This document shows positions 1 to 5,028 of a stretch of DNA of 5,092 nucleotides, piece after piece (the first letter of the stretch is position 1; the number at the start of each line of letters is the position of its first letter). Made by a program: the position numbers and the translations under genes. Under the pieces are notes generated by a model. That model made no database searches. It was given only the letters and a program-made list of their open reading frames with translations, and was not told the DNA's origin. This DNA is from Hyphomonadaceae bacterium (GTDB lineage: Bacteria > Pseudomonadota > Alphaproteobacteria > Caulobacterales > Aquidulcibacteraceae), in NCBI GenBank assembly GCA_003526465.1, contig DPWD01000057.1, forward strand, positions 156 through 5,247, given 5' to 3'.

Positions 1-28
1 TCGGCCGCGCTAGGCGCCCTGATTGGAA

Positions 29-61
29 CGCGCCTTTTGAGATGGTGAACGGCGCGATTTT
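29..61 (+). terminator. possible factor-independent terminator
   Basis: CGCGCC (29-34) is the exact reverse complement of GGCGCG (51-56), and the second arm is followed by ATTTT (57-61). The 16-base loop is large and the stem is only 6 bp, so this is a weak candidate. It would end transcription from a gene left of the window. Confidence 0.3.
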
Positions 62-65
62 CCCG

Positions 66-93
66 CTTGGAATATTGCAAACCCTGCTATGCT
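66..93 (+). promoter_or_regulatory. weak sigma70-like promoter candidate for the 65-residue ORF
   Basis: TTGGAA (67-72) and TATGCT (88-93) are separated by 15 bases, slightly short for a housekeeping promoter. Both lie just upstream of the ORF starting at 120 and after the possible terminator. This rests on hexamer resemblance only. Confidence 0.25.
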
Positions 94-119
94 TGCGCTC
101 GGGACAAAAGGAACAGGCA

Positions 120-317
120 ATGCCGATCCAAGGGGACGATCTGAAGCAGGGCTGGGGCGTTGTGTGCTTGAAGCCTTGGCATTTGGCTGGGATTTTCCAA
201 TCCAGCATCGACGCGGAGAATCTGGCGGCAAAACTGGGTGCGGGCTACGTGGTAAAGTTCGGGGAACATGCCAGCGGGTCAACCGATTTTAGCTTCGACA
301 ATCTCCCGAGAGGGTGA
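120..317 (+). CDS. small hypothetical protein, 65 aa
   Basis: I do not recognise a family. The ATG at 120 is preceded by AAAGGAA (107-113), a good ribosome binding site at a normal distance. The frame is also open from an earlier ATG at 42, but that one would run through the promoter region and has no clear binding site, so I chose 120. The product is soluble, with no signal peptide or membrane helix. It opens MPIQGDDLKQGWGVVCLKP and contains aromatic and glycine positions (GWGVV, KPWHLAGIF, GAGYVVKFGEH) that look like a small folded domain of beta strands around one helix, roughly residues 33-44. It ends in an acidic/aromatic tail (TDFSFDNLPRG). It stands alone, with a 107-base structured gap before the next gene. 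Coding status rests on the binding site and plausible composition; function is unknown. Confidence 0.6.
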   Translation: MPIQGDDLKQGWGVVCLKPWHLAGIFQSSIDAENLAAKLGAGYVVKFGEHASGSTDFSFDNLPRG

Positions 318-325
318 GTTCCCCA

Positions 326-354
326 CGCGGCGGGCGTTTGCTGTAACCGCCGCG
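326..354. repeat. 8-bp perfect inverted repeat after the small ORF
   Basis: CGCGGCGG (326-333) and CCGCCGCG (347-354) form a perfect 8-bp GC-only stem around a 13-base loop. It begins 9 bases after the small ORF's stop codon, where a terminator would sit. There is no T-run after it on the + strand, so it could instead be an mRNA 3'-end stabilising hairpin. Confidence 0.4.
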
Positions 355-377
355 CTGGTTGAGTCGAATTTCCCACC

Positions 378-410
378 GAACCACACCGAGCCGGCGGCAG
401 CCGGCGGTTC
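378..410 (+). repeat. bulged hairpin abutting the ribosome binding site of the DoxX-like gene
   Basis: GAACC (378-382) pairs with GGTTC (406-410). Inside, GCCGGC (390-395) pairs with GCCGGC (400-405) around the tetraloop GGCA. A 7-base bulge (383-389) separates the two stems on the left side only. The structure ends one base before the ribosome binding site GAGGG (411-415), so it could influence initiation. The pairing is seen in the sequence; a regulatory role is inference. Confidence 0.4.
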
Positions 411-424
411 GAGGGAAAACGCCC

Positions 425-940
425 ATGCTCGCCACCATCCTCCGCTTCGCGCCCGCCGCGATTTCCGTATTTGCGTCGATAATTTTTCTCGACAGCCTGC
501 GCTACAAATTCACCGATCACCCCAACACACAGGAAATCTTCGGCCGTCTCGACGGCTGGGCGGGAACCTTAGGACTGCCCGGGCTGTTCGGCCACACTGG
601 CCTCTTCAGCCAATACGCTATCGGCACGGCGGAACTGTTCGCTTCCGGGCTGCTATTGGTCGGGCTGATGCCGCGCTTCCGCCGCCTGGGCGGCGTTGGC
701 GCACTGATCGGTTTTGCGGTGATGTCAGGCGCGGTGAGCTTTCATCTGTTCACACCGCTCGGCATCGATCCCAACAATGACGGCGGCGGGCTGTTCAATG
801 CCGCTGTGCTGGTGTGGATCACGACCTTGGCGCTTGTAATCATCCGCCGCGACGAACTCTTCGGCCTCGCCCGCGACCTTGGCGGCGCCTTCGTCCCACG
901 CCAAACCACCGCGCCCACGCCCTTACGCGCCGCCGCCTAA
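425..940 (+). CDS. DoxX-like inner-membrane protein, 171 aa
   Basis: The protein has four predicted membrane helices at about residues 5-23, 64-82, 88-109 and 122-141, the usual DoxX/DoxX-like arrangement and size. The segment after helix 1 (LRYKFTDHPNTQEIFGRLD, residues 25-43) is typical of DoxX-like proteins, where a conserved K/R-F pair follows the first helix. Helix 2 begins with an acidic residue in the membrane (GTAELFASG), and helix 3 follows a positively charged loop (PRFRRLGG). The C-terminus is a basic, proline/threonine-rich cytoplasmic tail. The start at 425 is chosen for GAGGG at 411-415; an in-frame ATG at 359 would add 22 polar residues ahead of helix 1 and lacks a binding site. 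The YHS gene follows after 31 bases, so the two are probably co-transcribed. DoxX proteins have been linked to redox and thiol stress in some bacteria, but no reaction can be assigned here. Confidence 0.8.
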   Translation: MLATILRFAPAAISVFASIIFLDSLRYKFTDHPNTQEIFGRLDGWAGTLGLPGLFGHTGLFSQYAIGTAELFASGLLLVGLMPRFRRLGGVGALIGFAVMSGAVSFHLFTPLGIDPNNDGGGLFNAAVLVWITTLALVIIRRDELFGLARDLGGAFVPRQTTAPTPLRAAA

Positions 941-971
941 AATCAACACAACCGACAAAGGATCGTTCCAA

Positions 972-1430
972 ATGCGCAAGCTCTTCTTCGCCCTTACCCT
1001 CGCGTTCGCCGCCGCGCTCTCGTTTGCAGCGCCCGCGTTCGCCGATGAGCGCCCGGTCCACACCGGTTTTGCCAGCAATGTCGGGGCCTCTGGCTACGAT
1101 GTGGTCGCCTACTTCACCGATGGGCGCCCGGTGCGCGGCACAACACAGTTCAAGACGACTCACGAGGGCGTCGAATATCGCTTCGCATCCGCCGAACATC
1201 TGGCTGCGTTTCGCGCCGCGCCGGCGCGCTACCTGCCGCAATATGGCGGTTATTGCGCCTGGGCGATCTCCCAGAACTACACCGCGCCCGGCAACGCCAA
1301 CAATTGGCGCATCGTCGACGGCAAACTCTATCTCAACTACAACGACGAAATTCAGCGCCGCTGGGAAGCCAACATCCCCGGCTTCATCCGCGACGCCAAC
1401 ACCAACTGGCCGGGCGTGCTGAGCCGCTAA
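972..1430 (+). CDS. exported YHS-domain protein, 152 aa
   Basis: Residues 1-24 are a classic signal peptide: MRK, a hydrophobic Ala/Leu/Phe core, then PAFA before Asp25, so the mature protein is periplasmic. The YHS domain spans about residues 41-98: GYDVVAYFTDG, then the EYRFASAEHLAAFRAAPARYLPQYGGYCAWA block with Cys95. The tail (NNWRIVDGKLYLNYNDEIQRRWEANIPGFIRDANTNWP) is the usual C-terminal extension of this exported YHS family, so the gene is full length. YHS domains are thought to bind metal; the precise role of this family is not known to me. Some relatives are annotated as selenoproteins, but this frame contains no internal TGA. The start at 972 has AAAGGA at 957-962; an earlier in-frame ATG at 879 lies inside the DoxX-like gene and would displace the signal peptide. 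The gene is likely the second of an operon with the DoxX-like gene. Confidence 0.9.
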   Translation: MRKLFFALTLAFAAALSFAAPAFADERPVHTGFASNVGASGYDVVAYFTDGRPVRGTTQFKTTHEGVEYRFASAEHLAAFRAAPARYLPQYGGYCAWAISQNYTAPGNANNWRIVDGKLYLNYNDEIQRRWEANIPGFIRDANTNWPGVLSR

Positions 1431-1454
1431 GGGGAGCATGCGCGCGACCTTCAA

Positions 1455-1481
1455 AACCCGCCGATGAAAATCGGCGGGGTT
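1455..1481. terminator. GAAA-loop hairpin after the YHS gene
   Basis: CCCGCCGAT (1457-1465) and ATCGGCGGG (1470-1478) form a perfect 9-bp stem closed by the tetraloop GAAA, a stable GNRA-type loop. Two further A-T pairs are possible across a bulged G at 1479. On the + strand only two Ts follow. On the - strand the stem is followed by TTTTGA, so it fits the terminator pattern better in reverse. It lies 26 bases after the YHS stop codon, where a terminator is expected for the DoxX-YHS unit. Confidence 0.5.
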
Positions 1482-1484
1482 CAC

Positions 1485-1514
1485 TTGCCCGAGGGGCTCT
1501 TGTGGTGTTACCAT
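1485..1514 (+). promoter_or_regulatory. probable promoter of the toxin-antitoxin operon
   Basis: TTGCCC (1485-1490) and TACCAT (1509-1514) are separated by 18 bases, each matching the sigma70 consensus at four of six positions. Transcription would start near 1520, giving a very short leader. The -10 box overlaps the first operator-like repeat, as expected for an autoregulated module. Confidence 0.4.
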
Positions 1515-1534
1515 TATGCGCAACAGGTAATACC
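1504..1534 (+). promoter_or_regulatory. paired operator-like repeats for the antitoxin
   Basis: GGTGTTACC (1504-1512) and GGTAATACC (1526-1534) are inverted copies with one mismatch. Each is also nearly or fully palindromic itself (GGT-NNN-ACC). Their centres are 22 bases apart, about two helical turns. The first overlaps the probable -10 box and the second contains the AGG ribosome binding site (1525-1527). Ribbon-helix-helix antitoxins are known to bind such short palindromic repeats cooperatively at their own promoters; that this one does is inferred from position and symmetry. Confidence 0.55.
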
Positions 1535-1536
1535 CG

Positions 1537-1815
1537 ATGAACACGCTGACCGTAAAACTCCCCCCGGCCCTTGAAGCTCAGCTCGAAGCGCTGGTGCGAA
1601 AGCGTAAGCAGAGCAAGAGCGCTGTTGTGCGAGAGGCCATCGAGCGGCTGGTGGAGCAGTCTGACGCGCCCGCCAAGGGCAGCGTGCTCGACCTCGTCGG
1701 CGATCTCGCGGGCATTGTCAGCGGGCCGCGCGATCTCTCGACCAACCCCAAGCACATGCGCGGCTTCGGCGGACCGAGCAATCGCAAGCCAACGCGCGCC
1801 CTAGGGAAAAAGTAG
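1537..1815 (+). CDS. ribbon-helix-helix (CopG/Arc-type) antitoxin, 92 aa
   Basis: The N-terminus shows the ribbon-helix-helix DNA-binding fold: strand LTVKLP (residues 4-9), helix PALEAQLEALVRKRK, a turn with QSKS, then helix AVVREAIERLVEQ ending near residue 41. The C-terminal half (SVLDLVGDLAGIVSGPRDLSTNPKHMRGFG, about 49-78) resembles the toxin-wrapping region of antitoxins paired with PIN toxins, and a basic tail follows (RKPTRALGKK). The start at 1537 is supported by AGG at 1525-1527 and by the strand beginning right after it. The PIN toxin follows directly in the -1 frame. The protein should neutralise the toxin and repress the operon through the repeats at 1504-1534. The family is clear, but the subfamily is not, so I give no symbol; vapB-type is the natural description. 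Confidence 0.87.
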   Translation: MNTLTVKLPPALEAQLEALVRKRKQSKSAVVREAIERLVEQSDAPAKGSVLDLVGDLAGIVSGPRDLSTNPKHMRGFGGPSNRKPTRALGKK

Positions 1816-1817
1816 GC

Positions 1818-2231
1818 CTGCGCACGATTGTCGATACCGGGCCCCTGGTGGCGTTTCTCAACAAGAACGACACCTATCACGGCTGGGCGCGCGAGCAATT
1901 CGCGCGCGTGCCGGGCCCGTACTTCGCCTGCGAGGCGGTGGTGACCGAGGCCTGCTATCTTGTCGGCCGCGCCAGCGTGGGCCCGGCTGCCATACTCGAA
2001 CTCGTTGCCCGCGGCGTCTTGAAGTTGGATTTCTCGCTTGGCGGCGAAATCGAGACGGTGCGCCGGCTCATGGCGCGCTATGCCGATGCCGGCATTTCGC
2101 TGGCGGACGCCTGCCTCGTGCGGATGTCGGAACTCCACCCACGATGCCAAGTGATGACCACTGACCGTGACTTCGTCGTCTATCGCCGCGACGGCCGCCG
2201 TGCCATCCCCCTGCTCGCCCCGTTCGGCTAG
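1818..2231 (+). CDS. vapC: PIN-domain ribonuclease toxin (VapC-type), about 137 aa, start codon unclear
   Basis: This is a PIN-fold, metal-dependent RNase, the toxin of a VapBC-type module. Counting from the CTG at 1818, the acidic active-site residues are all present: Asp6 in IVDTGPLVAFL, Glu44 in VVTEACYL, Asp97 in SLADACLV, and Asp116 in MTTDRDF. Length is normal for VapC. The start is the problem. The first standard start codon in frame is GTG at 1848, which would remove Asp6 and the first strand and probably inactivate the enzyme. Upstream of it there are only CTG (1818) and ATT (1827), and a GTA (1812-1814) where a four-base GTGA-type overlap with the antitoxin stop would be expected. 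AGGG (1803-1806) is spaced for initiation at about 1812-1818. I give 1818 as a compromise; the 3' end and the domain call are secure. A -1 frameshift from the antitoxin is an alternative. Confidence 0.85.
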   Translation: MRTIVDTGPLVAFLNKNDTYHGWAREQFARVPGPYFACEAVVTEACYLVGRASVGPAAILELVARGVLKLDFSLGGEIETVRRLMARYADAGISLADACLVRMSELHPRCQVMTTDRDFVVYRRDGRRAIPLLAPFG

Positions 2232-2270
2232 GCTGACTACCGCCCCCGCATACTTGCCCGGTTCGCCGCA

Positions 2271-2299
2271 TTGACGGAGCAAACGCGGCGCCGCTAGTG
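2271..2299 (+). promoter_or_regulatory. promoter of etfBA
   Basis: TTGACG (2271-2276) and CTAGTG (2294-2299) are separated by exactly 17 bases, a good match to alphaproteobacterial housekeeping promoters. The predicted start of transcription is near 2306, leaving a leader of about 50 bases before etfB. The -10 box sits in the loop between GCGCCG (2288-2293) and CGGCGC (2302-2307). Confidence 0.6.
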
Positions 2300-2312
2300 T
2301 CCGGCGCGTTTG
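2280..2312. repeat. imperfect dyad across the etfB -10 region
   Basis: CAAACGCG (2280-2287) is the exact reverse complement of CGCGTTTG (2305-2312). The inner arms GCGCCG (2288-2293) and CGGCGC (2302-2307) also match. Taken together this is an 11-bp stem with a 3-base bulge and an 8-base loop. It may serve as an operator over the promoter, or as a terminator for the upstream toxin gene (GTTTGTTG follows). Confidence 0.4.
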
Positions 2313-2325
2313 TTGCGTTGCAGCG
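2311..2325 (+). promoter_or_regulatory. operator-like element, etfB copy
   Basis: TGTTGCGTTGCAGCG lies 29 bases before the etfB start codon and just after the predicted transcription start. It differs at only two of 15 positions from the copy before the hydroxyacyl-CoA dehydrogenase gene. It is TGC/GCA-rich with partial dyad symmetry. This recalls sites reported for PhaR-type regulators of polyhydroxybutyrate metabolism, but that link is from memory and is inference. Confidence 0.5.
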
Positions 2326-2354
2326 CACTCTCGGAATATCCAAGGATTTCAAAC

Positions 2355-3119
2355 ATGAAAGTGCTCGTCCCGGTTAAACGGGTGCTCGATTACAATCTCA
2401 AGGTCCGGGTCAAGCCCGACGGCTCGGGGGTCGACCTCGCGAATTTGAAGATGTCGATCAACCCGTTCTGCGAGATCGCCATCGAGGAAGCCGTGCGCAT
2501 GCGCGAGGGCGGCGGCGGTCACGCCAAGGACGCCGCCAAGGAAGTGATCGCGGTCTCGATAGGTCCCGAGCAATGCCAGGAGACCATCCGCAACGCGCTC
2601 GCGATTGGCGCCGACCGCGGGATTCTGGTGAAGGCCGAAGGCGAGATCGAACCGCTGGCGGTGGCGAAGCTCTTGAAGGCGATCATCGAGGCTGAGAAGC
2701 CCGACCTCGTCATCCTCGGCAAGCAAGCCATCGACGACGACAACAACGCCACCGGCCAGATGCTCGCCGCCCTGCTCGATTGGCCGCAAGCGACCTTCGC
2801 CTCGCGCATCGTGCTGCACGGCGACAAGGCGAGCGTAACGCGCGAAGTCGATGGCGGGCTGCAGACCATCGATGTGGCGCTGCCGGCGATTGTCACCACG
2901 GACCTGCGCTTGAACGAACCGCGCTACGCCTCGCTGCCCAATATTATGAAGGCGAAGAAAAAGCCGATCGACGTGAAGACCCCGGCCGATCTTGGTGTCG
3001 ATGTCGCCCCGCGCCTCAAAGTTACGAAAACGGCTGAGCCGCCCAAACGCCAGGGCGGCGCTAAAGTGAAAACCGCCGCTGAACTGGTCGGCAAGCTCAA
3101 AGAAGCGGGGGTATTCTGA
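2355..3119 (+). CDS. etfB: electron transfer flavoprotein subunit beta, 254 aa
   Basis: EtfB pairs with EtfA to form the soluble flavoprotein that accepts electrons from acyl-CoA and related dehydrogenases and passes them to ETF-ubiquinone oxidoreductase. It opens with [14 protein letters not shown], the standard beta-subunit start. The nucleotide (AMP)-binding region includes [18 protein letters not shown] (121-138). The ETF-beta signature lies at about 161-182 ([22 protein letters not shown]). The dehydrogenase-docking recognition loop is [18 protein letters not shown] (186-203), with the anchoring Leu at 194 and the lysines that are methylated in mitochondrial homologues. Length is normal and no key element is missing. 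The start at 2355 has AAGGA at 2342-2346; an in-frame ORF from 2310 would overlap the promoter element and lacks a binding site. The stop overlaps the etfA start by one base. Confidence 0.97.
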   Translation: MKVLVPVKRVLDYNLKVRVKPDGSGVDLANLKMSINPFCEIAIEEAVRMREGGGGHAKDAAKEVIAVSIGPEQCQETIRNALAIGADRGILVKAEGEIEPLAVAKLLKAIIEAEKPDLVILGKQAIDDDNNATGQMLAALLDWPQATFASRIVLHGDKASVTREVDGGLQTIDVALPAIVTTDLRLNEPRYASLPNIMKAKKKPIDVKTPADLGVDVAPRLKVTKTAEPPKRQGGAKVKTAAELVGKLKEAGVF

Positions 3120-4063
3120 TGGCTGTCCTTGTTGTTGCTGAGCACAATAATGCCGCTCTGAAGGACGCCACCCATAAGCTCATCACCGCCGCGAAGGCGA
3201 TGGGCGCGGATGTGGATGTTCTGGTAGCTGGCGCCAATGCGGGCGCCGCGGCGCAGGCGGCAGCGCGGATCGCTGGCGTTCGTAAGGTGCTCCACGCCGA
3301 TAGCGCGACGCTCGCCCAGCAAATGGCCGAGCCGCTTGAAGCTCTAATCACGCCGCTGATGGCCGCCTACGATGCGGTGCTGTTCCCCGCCACCACCACG
3401 GGTAAGAACGCCGCCCCGCGCGTTGCAGCCAAGCTCGACGTGATGCAAGTCTCCGGCGTTATCGCGGTTGAAAGCGCCGACACGTTCGTCAGGCCGATCT
3501 ATGCCGGCAATGCGCTGATCAGCGTTCACGACACCCAAGCCAAGAAAGTGCTCACGGTGCAGGCGACCGCGTTCAAGCCGGCGGGCGAAGGCGGCAGCGC
3601 CGCGATCGAAACCATCGCCGCGCCTTCCGGCCCGTTTAAATCCTCGTTCGTCTCCGAGGAGATGGCGAAATCCGACCGCCCGGAACTGACCGCCGCCAAA
3701 CGTGTGGTCTCGGGCGGGCGTGCGCTCGGCTCGCGCGAGGAGTTCCACCGCGTGCTCGACCCTCTCGCCGACAAGCTGGGCGCCGCCGTGGGCGCTTCGC
3801 GCGCGGCCGTGGACGCCGGATACGCCCCCAACGATTACCAGGTCGGCCAAACCGGAAAGGTAGTCGCCCCCGAACTCTATGTCGCCATTGGCATTTCCGG
3901 CGCAATCCAGCATCTGGCCGGGATGAAGGACAGCAAAGTCATCGTCGCCATCAACAAGGACGAGGACGCGCCGATCTTCCAGATCGCCGATATCGGGCTG
4001 GTGGCGGACTACAAAATCGCCGTGCCGGAGCTGATGGAGGAGCTGACCAAGGCGGGGCTTTAG
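3119..4063 (+). CDS. etfA: electron transfer flavoprotein subunit alpha, 314 aa
   Basis: EtfA carries the redox-active FAD of the ETF heterodimer. The N-terminal domain (1 to about 190) has the Rossmann-like ETF fold ([18 protein letters not shown]). The C-terminal FAD domain shows [12 protein letters not shown] (198-209), [10 protein letters not shown] (226-235), [14 protein letters not shown] (241-254) and [11 protein letters not shown] (258-268). The full ETF-alpha signature runs from Leu253 to Asn279, followed by [18 protein letters not shown], the usual C-terminal block. Length matches the family. The ATG overlaps the etfB stop in TGATG, with GGGGG (3107-3111) as a possible binding site, so the two subunits are translationally coupled for equal output. 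No ETF-quinone oxidoreductase gene is in the window. Confidence 0.97.
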   Translation: MAVLVVAEHNNAALKDATHKLITAAKAMGADVDVLVAGANAGAAAQAAARIAGVRKVLHADSATLAQQMAEPLEALITPLMAAYDAVLFPATTTGKNAAPRVAAKLDVMQVSGVIAVESADTFVRPIYAGNALISVHDTQAKKVLTVQATAFKPAGEGGSAAIETIAAPSGPFKSSFVSEEMAKSDRPELTAAKRVVSGGRALGSREEFHRVLDPLADKLGAAVGASRAAVDAGYAPNDYQVGQTGKVVAPELYVAIGISGAIQHLAGMKDSKVIVAINKDEDAPIFQIADIGLVADYKIAVPELMEELTKAGL

Positions 4064-4101
4064 GGGCTATTGGTCGCCAGTCGCCCCTTGCGCCAGGGCG
4101 C
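4062..4101 (+). repeat. weak hairpins between etfA and hbd
   Basis: AGGGGC (4062-4067) can pair with GCCCCT (4083-4088) over a 15-base loop, and GCGC (4090-4093) with GCGC (4098-4101) around CAGG. Neither is directly followed by Ts; a run of six Ts occurs later (4126-4131). These could give partial termination or mRNA processing after etfA, but they are not strong terminators. Confidence 0.3.
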
Positions 4102-4107
4102 GGCTTA

Positions 4108-4122
4108 TGTTGCATTGCAGCA
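4108..4122 (+). promoter_or_regulatory. operator-like element, hbd copy
   Basis: TGTTGCATTGCAGCA is an imperfect palindrome (TGTTGCA-T-TGCAGCA, one mismatch between arms) that ends 27 bases before the dehydrogenase start codon. It matches the etfB-upstream copy at 13 of 15 positions and sits at nearly the same distance from the gene. I see no convincing -35/-10 pair beside it, so whether it marks a separate promoter is open. The nearby TTGC/GCAA pairing plus six Ts could alternatively be a weak terminator of etfBA. Confidence 0.55.
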
Positions 4123-4149
4123 AGATTTTTTGTGGCAGCGGCCTGAAAC

Positions 4150-5028
4150 ATGAGCAGCATCAAAACCGTGGGCGTTATCGGGGCCGGGCAGATGGGCAAT
4201 GGCATCGCCCATGTCTGCGCCTTGGCCGGTTACGAGGTGCTGCTCAACGATTCCGATCCCGCGCGCATCGACGCAGGGCTCGAAAGCGTCGCCAAGAACA
4301 TGCGCCGTCAGGTCGGCCGCAGCCTAATCCAGCAGGCGGACATGGACGCGGGCTTGAAGCGCATCAAAGCGGCGCCAAGCATCGCCGCGTTCGAGGCCTG
4401 CGACTTGGTGATCGAGTCCATCGTCGAGGATCTCGACGCCAAGCGCAAAGCGTTCGCCGATCTTCACGCCGTGCTGAAGCCCACCGCGATCCTCGCCTCC
4501 AACACATCGTCGATCTCGATCACGGGCCTCGCGGCCAAGACCGACCGCCCCGATAAATTCATCGGCATCCATTTCATGAACCCGGCGCCGGTGATGAAGC
4601 TGGTGGAACTGATCCGCGGCCTGGCCACCAGCCAGGACACTTACGACACGTCGGTGAAATTCGTCGAAAGCCTGGGCAAGACCATCGCCAACGCGGAGGA
4701 TTTTCCCGCGTTCATCGTCAACCGCGTGCTGGTGCCGATGATCAACGAGGCGATCTACACGTTGTACGAAGGCGTGGGTTCGGTCGAGGCGATCGACAAA
4801 TCCATGAAGCTCGGCGCCAACCATCCGATGGGGCCGCTGGAGCTTGCCGACTTCATCGGCTTGGACACCTGCCTCTCGATCATGCAGGTGCTGTACGAAG
4901 GCTTGGCGGATTCGAAATACCGCCCTTGCCCACTGCTGGTGAAATATGTTGAAGCAGGCTGGCTCGGCCGCAAATCGCAGCGCGGCTTCTACGATTATCG
5001 CACCGACCCGCCAACGCCGACGCGCTAA
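4150..5028 (+). CDS. hbd: 3-hydroxybutyryl-CoA dehydrogenase, 292 aa
   Basis: The enzyme oxidises (S)-3-hydroxyacyl-CoA to 3-ketoacyl-CoA with NAD(P)+, or runs in reverse, in beta-oxidation and butanoate metabolism in the cytoplasm. The Rossmann motif GAGQMG is at residues 11-16, with Asp34 ending the second strand (LLNDSD) in the place that contacts the cofactor ribose. Catalytic and substrate residues are visible: Ser120 in SNTSS, the His141-Glu153 pair in IHFMNPAPVMKLVEL (12 apart, as in the family), and Asn191 in the 3HCDH signature EDFPAFIVNRVLVPMINEA. The C-terminal helical domain (NHPMGPLELADFIGLDTCL through GRKSQRGFYDY) is complete. Length is typical of the short, single-function enzyme rather than the fused FadB/FadJ type. 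The ATG at 4150 lacks a strong ribosome binding site, but the protein starts correctly there (MSSIKTVGVIGAG). The gene sits with etfBA, consistent with a shared acyl-CoA pathway. paaH is an alternative symbol. Confidence 0.96.
   Translation: MSSIKTVGVIGAGQMGNGIAHVCALAGYEVLLNDSDPARIDAGLESVAKNMRRQVGRSLIQQADMDAGLKRIKAAPSIAAFEACDLVIESIVEDLDAKRKAFADLHAVLKPTAILASNTSSISITGLAAKTDRPDKFIGIHFMNPAPVMKLVELIRGLATSQDTYDTSVKFVESLGKTIANAEDFPAFIVNRVLVPMINEAIYTLYEGVGSVEAIDKSMKLGANHPMGPLELADFIGLDTCLSIMQVLYEGLADSKYRPCPLLVKYVEAGWLGRKSQRGFYDYRTDPPTPTR

Noticed and set aside
1..48. Frame open from the window edge to a TGA at 46-48 (ending GALIGTRLLRW), possibly the tail of an upstream membrane protein
   Set aside because: It is only 15 codons and overlaps the possible terminator stem at 29-56. 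Another frame closes with TAG at 11-13 and fits equally well as the upstream gene's end.
42..119. N-terminal extension of the small ORF from ATG 42
   Set aside because: It has no ribosome binding site, crosses the possible terminator and promoter, and reads as unstructured hydrophobic sequence; ATG 120 has AAAGGAA.
840..1544. 234-codon open frame on the - strand over the YHS gene
   Set aside because: It is the antisense shadow of a clearly coding YHS gene, Arg/Val/Gly-rich with no domain; high GC makes such frames common.
1578..2282. 234-codon - strand frame across the toxin-antitoxin genes
   Set aside because: It runs antisense to two recognised genes with intact motifs. Its composition is that of a shadow frame and no family is recognisable.
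3107..3121. TGATG overlap of etfB and etfA as an unusual feature
   Set aside because: Translational coupling of etfBA by a short overlap is common; it is recorded with the genes rather than as a finding.
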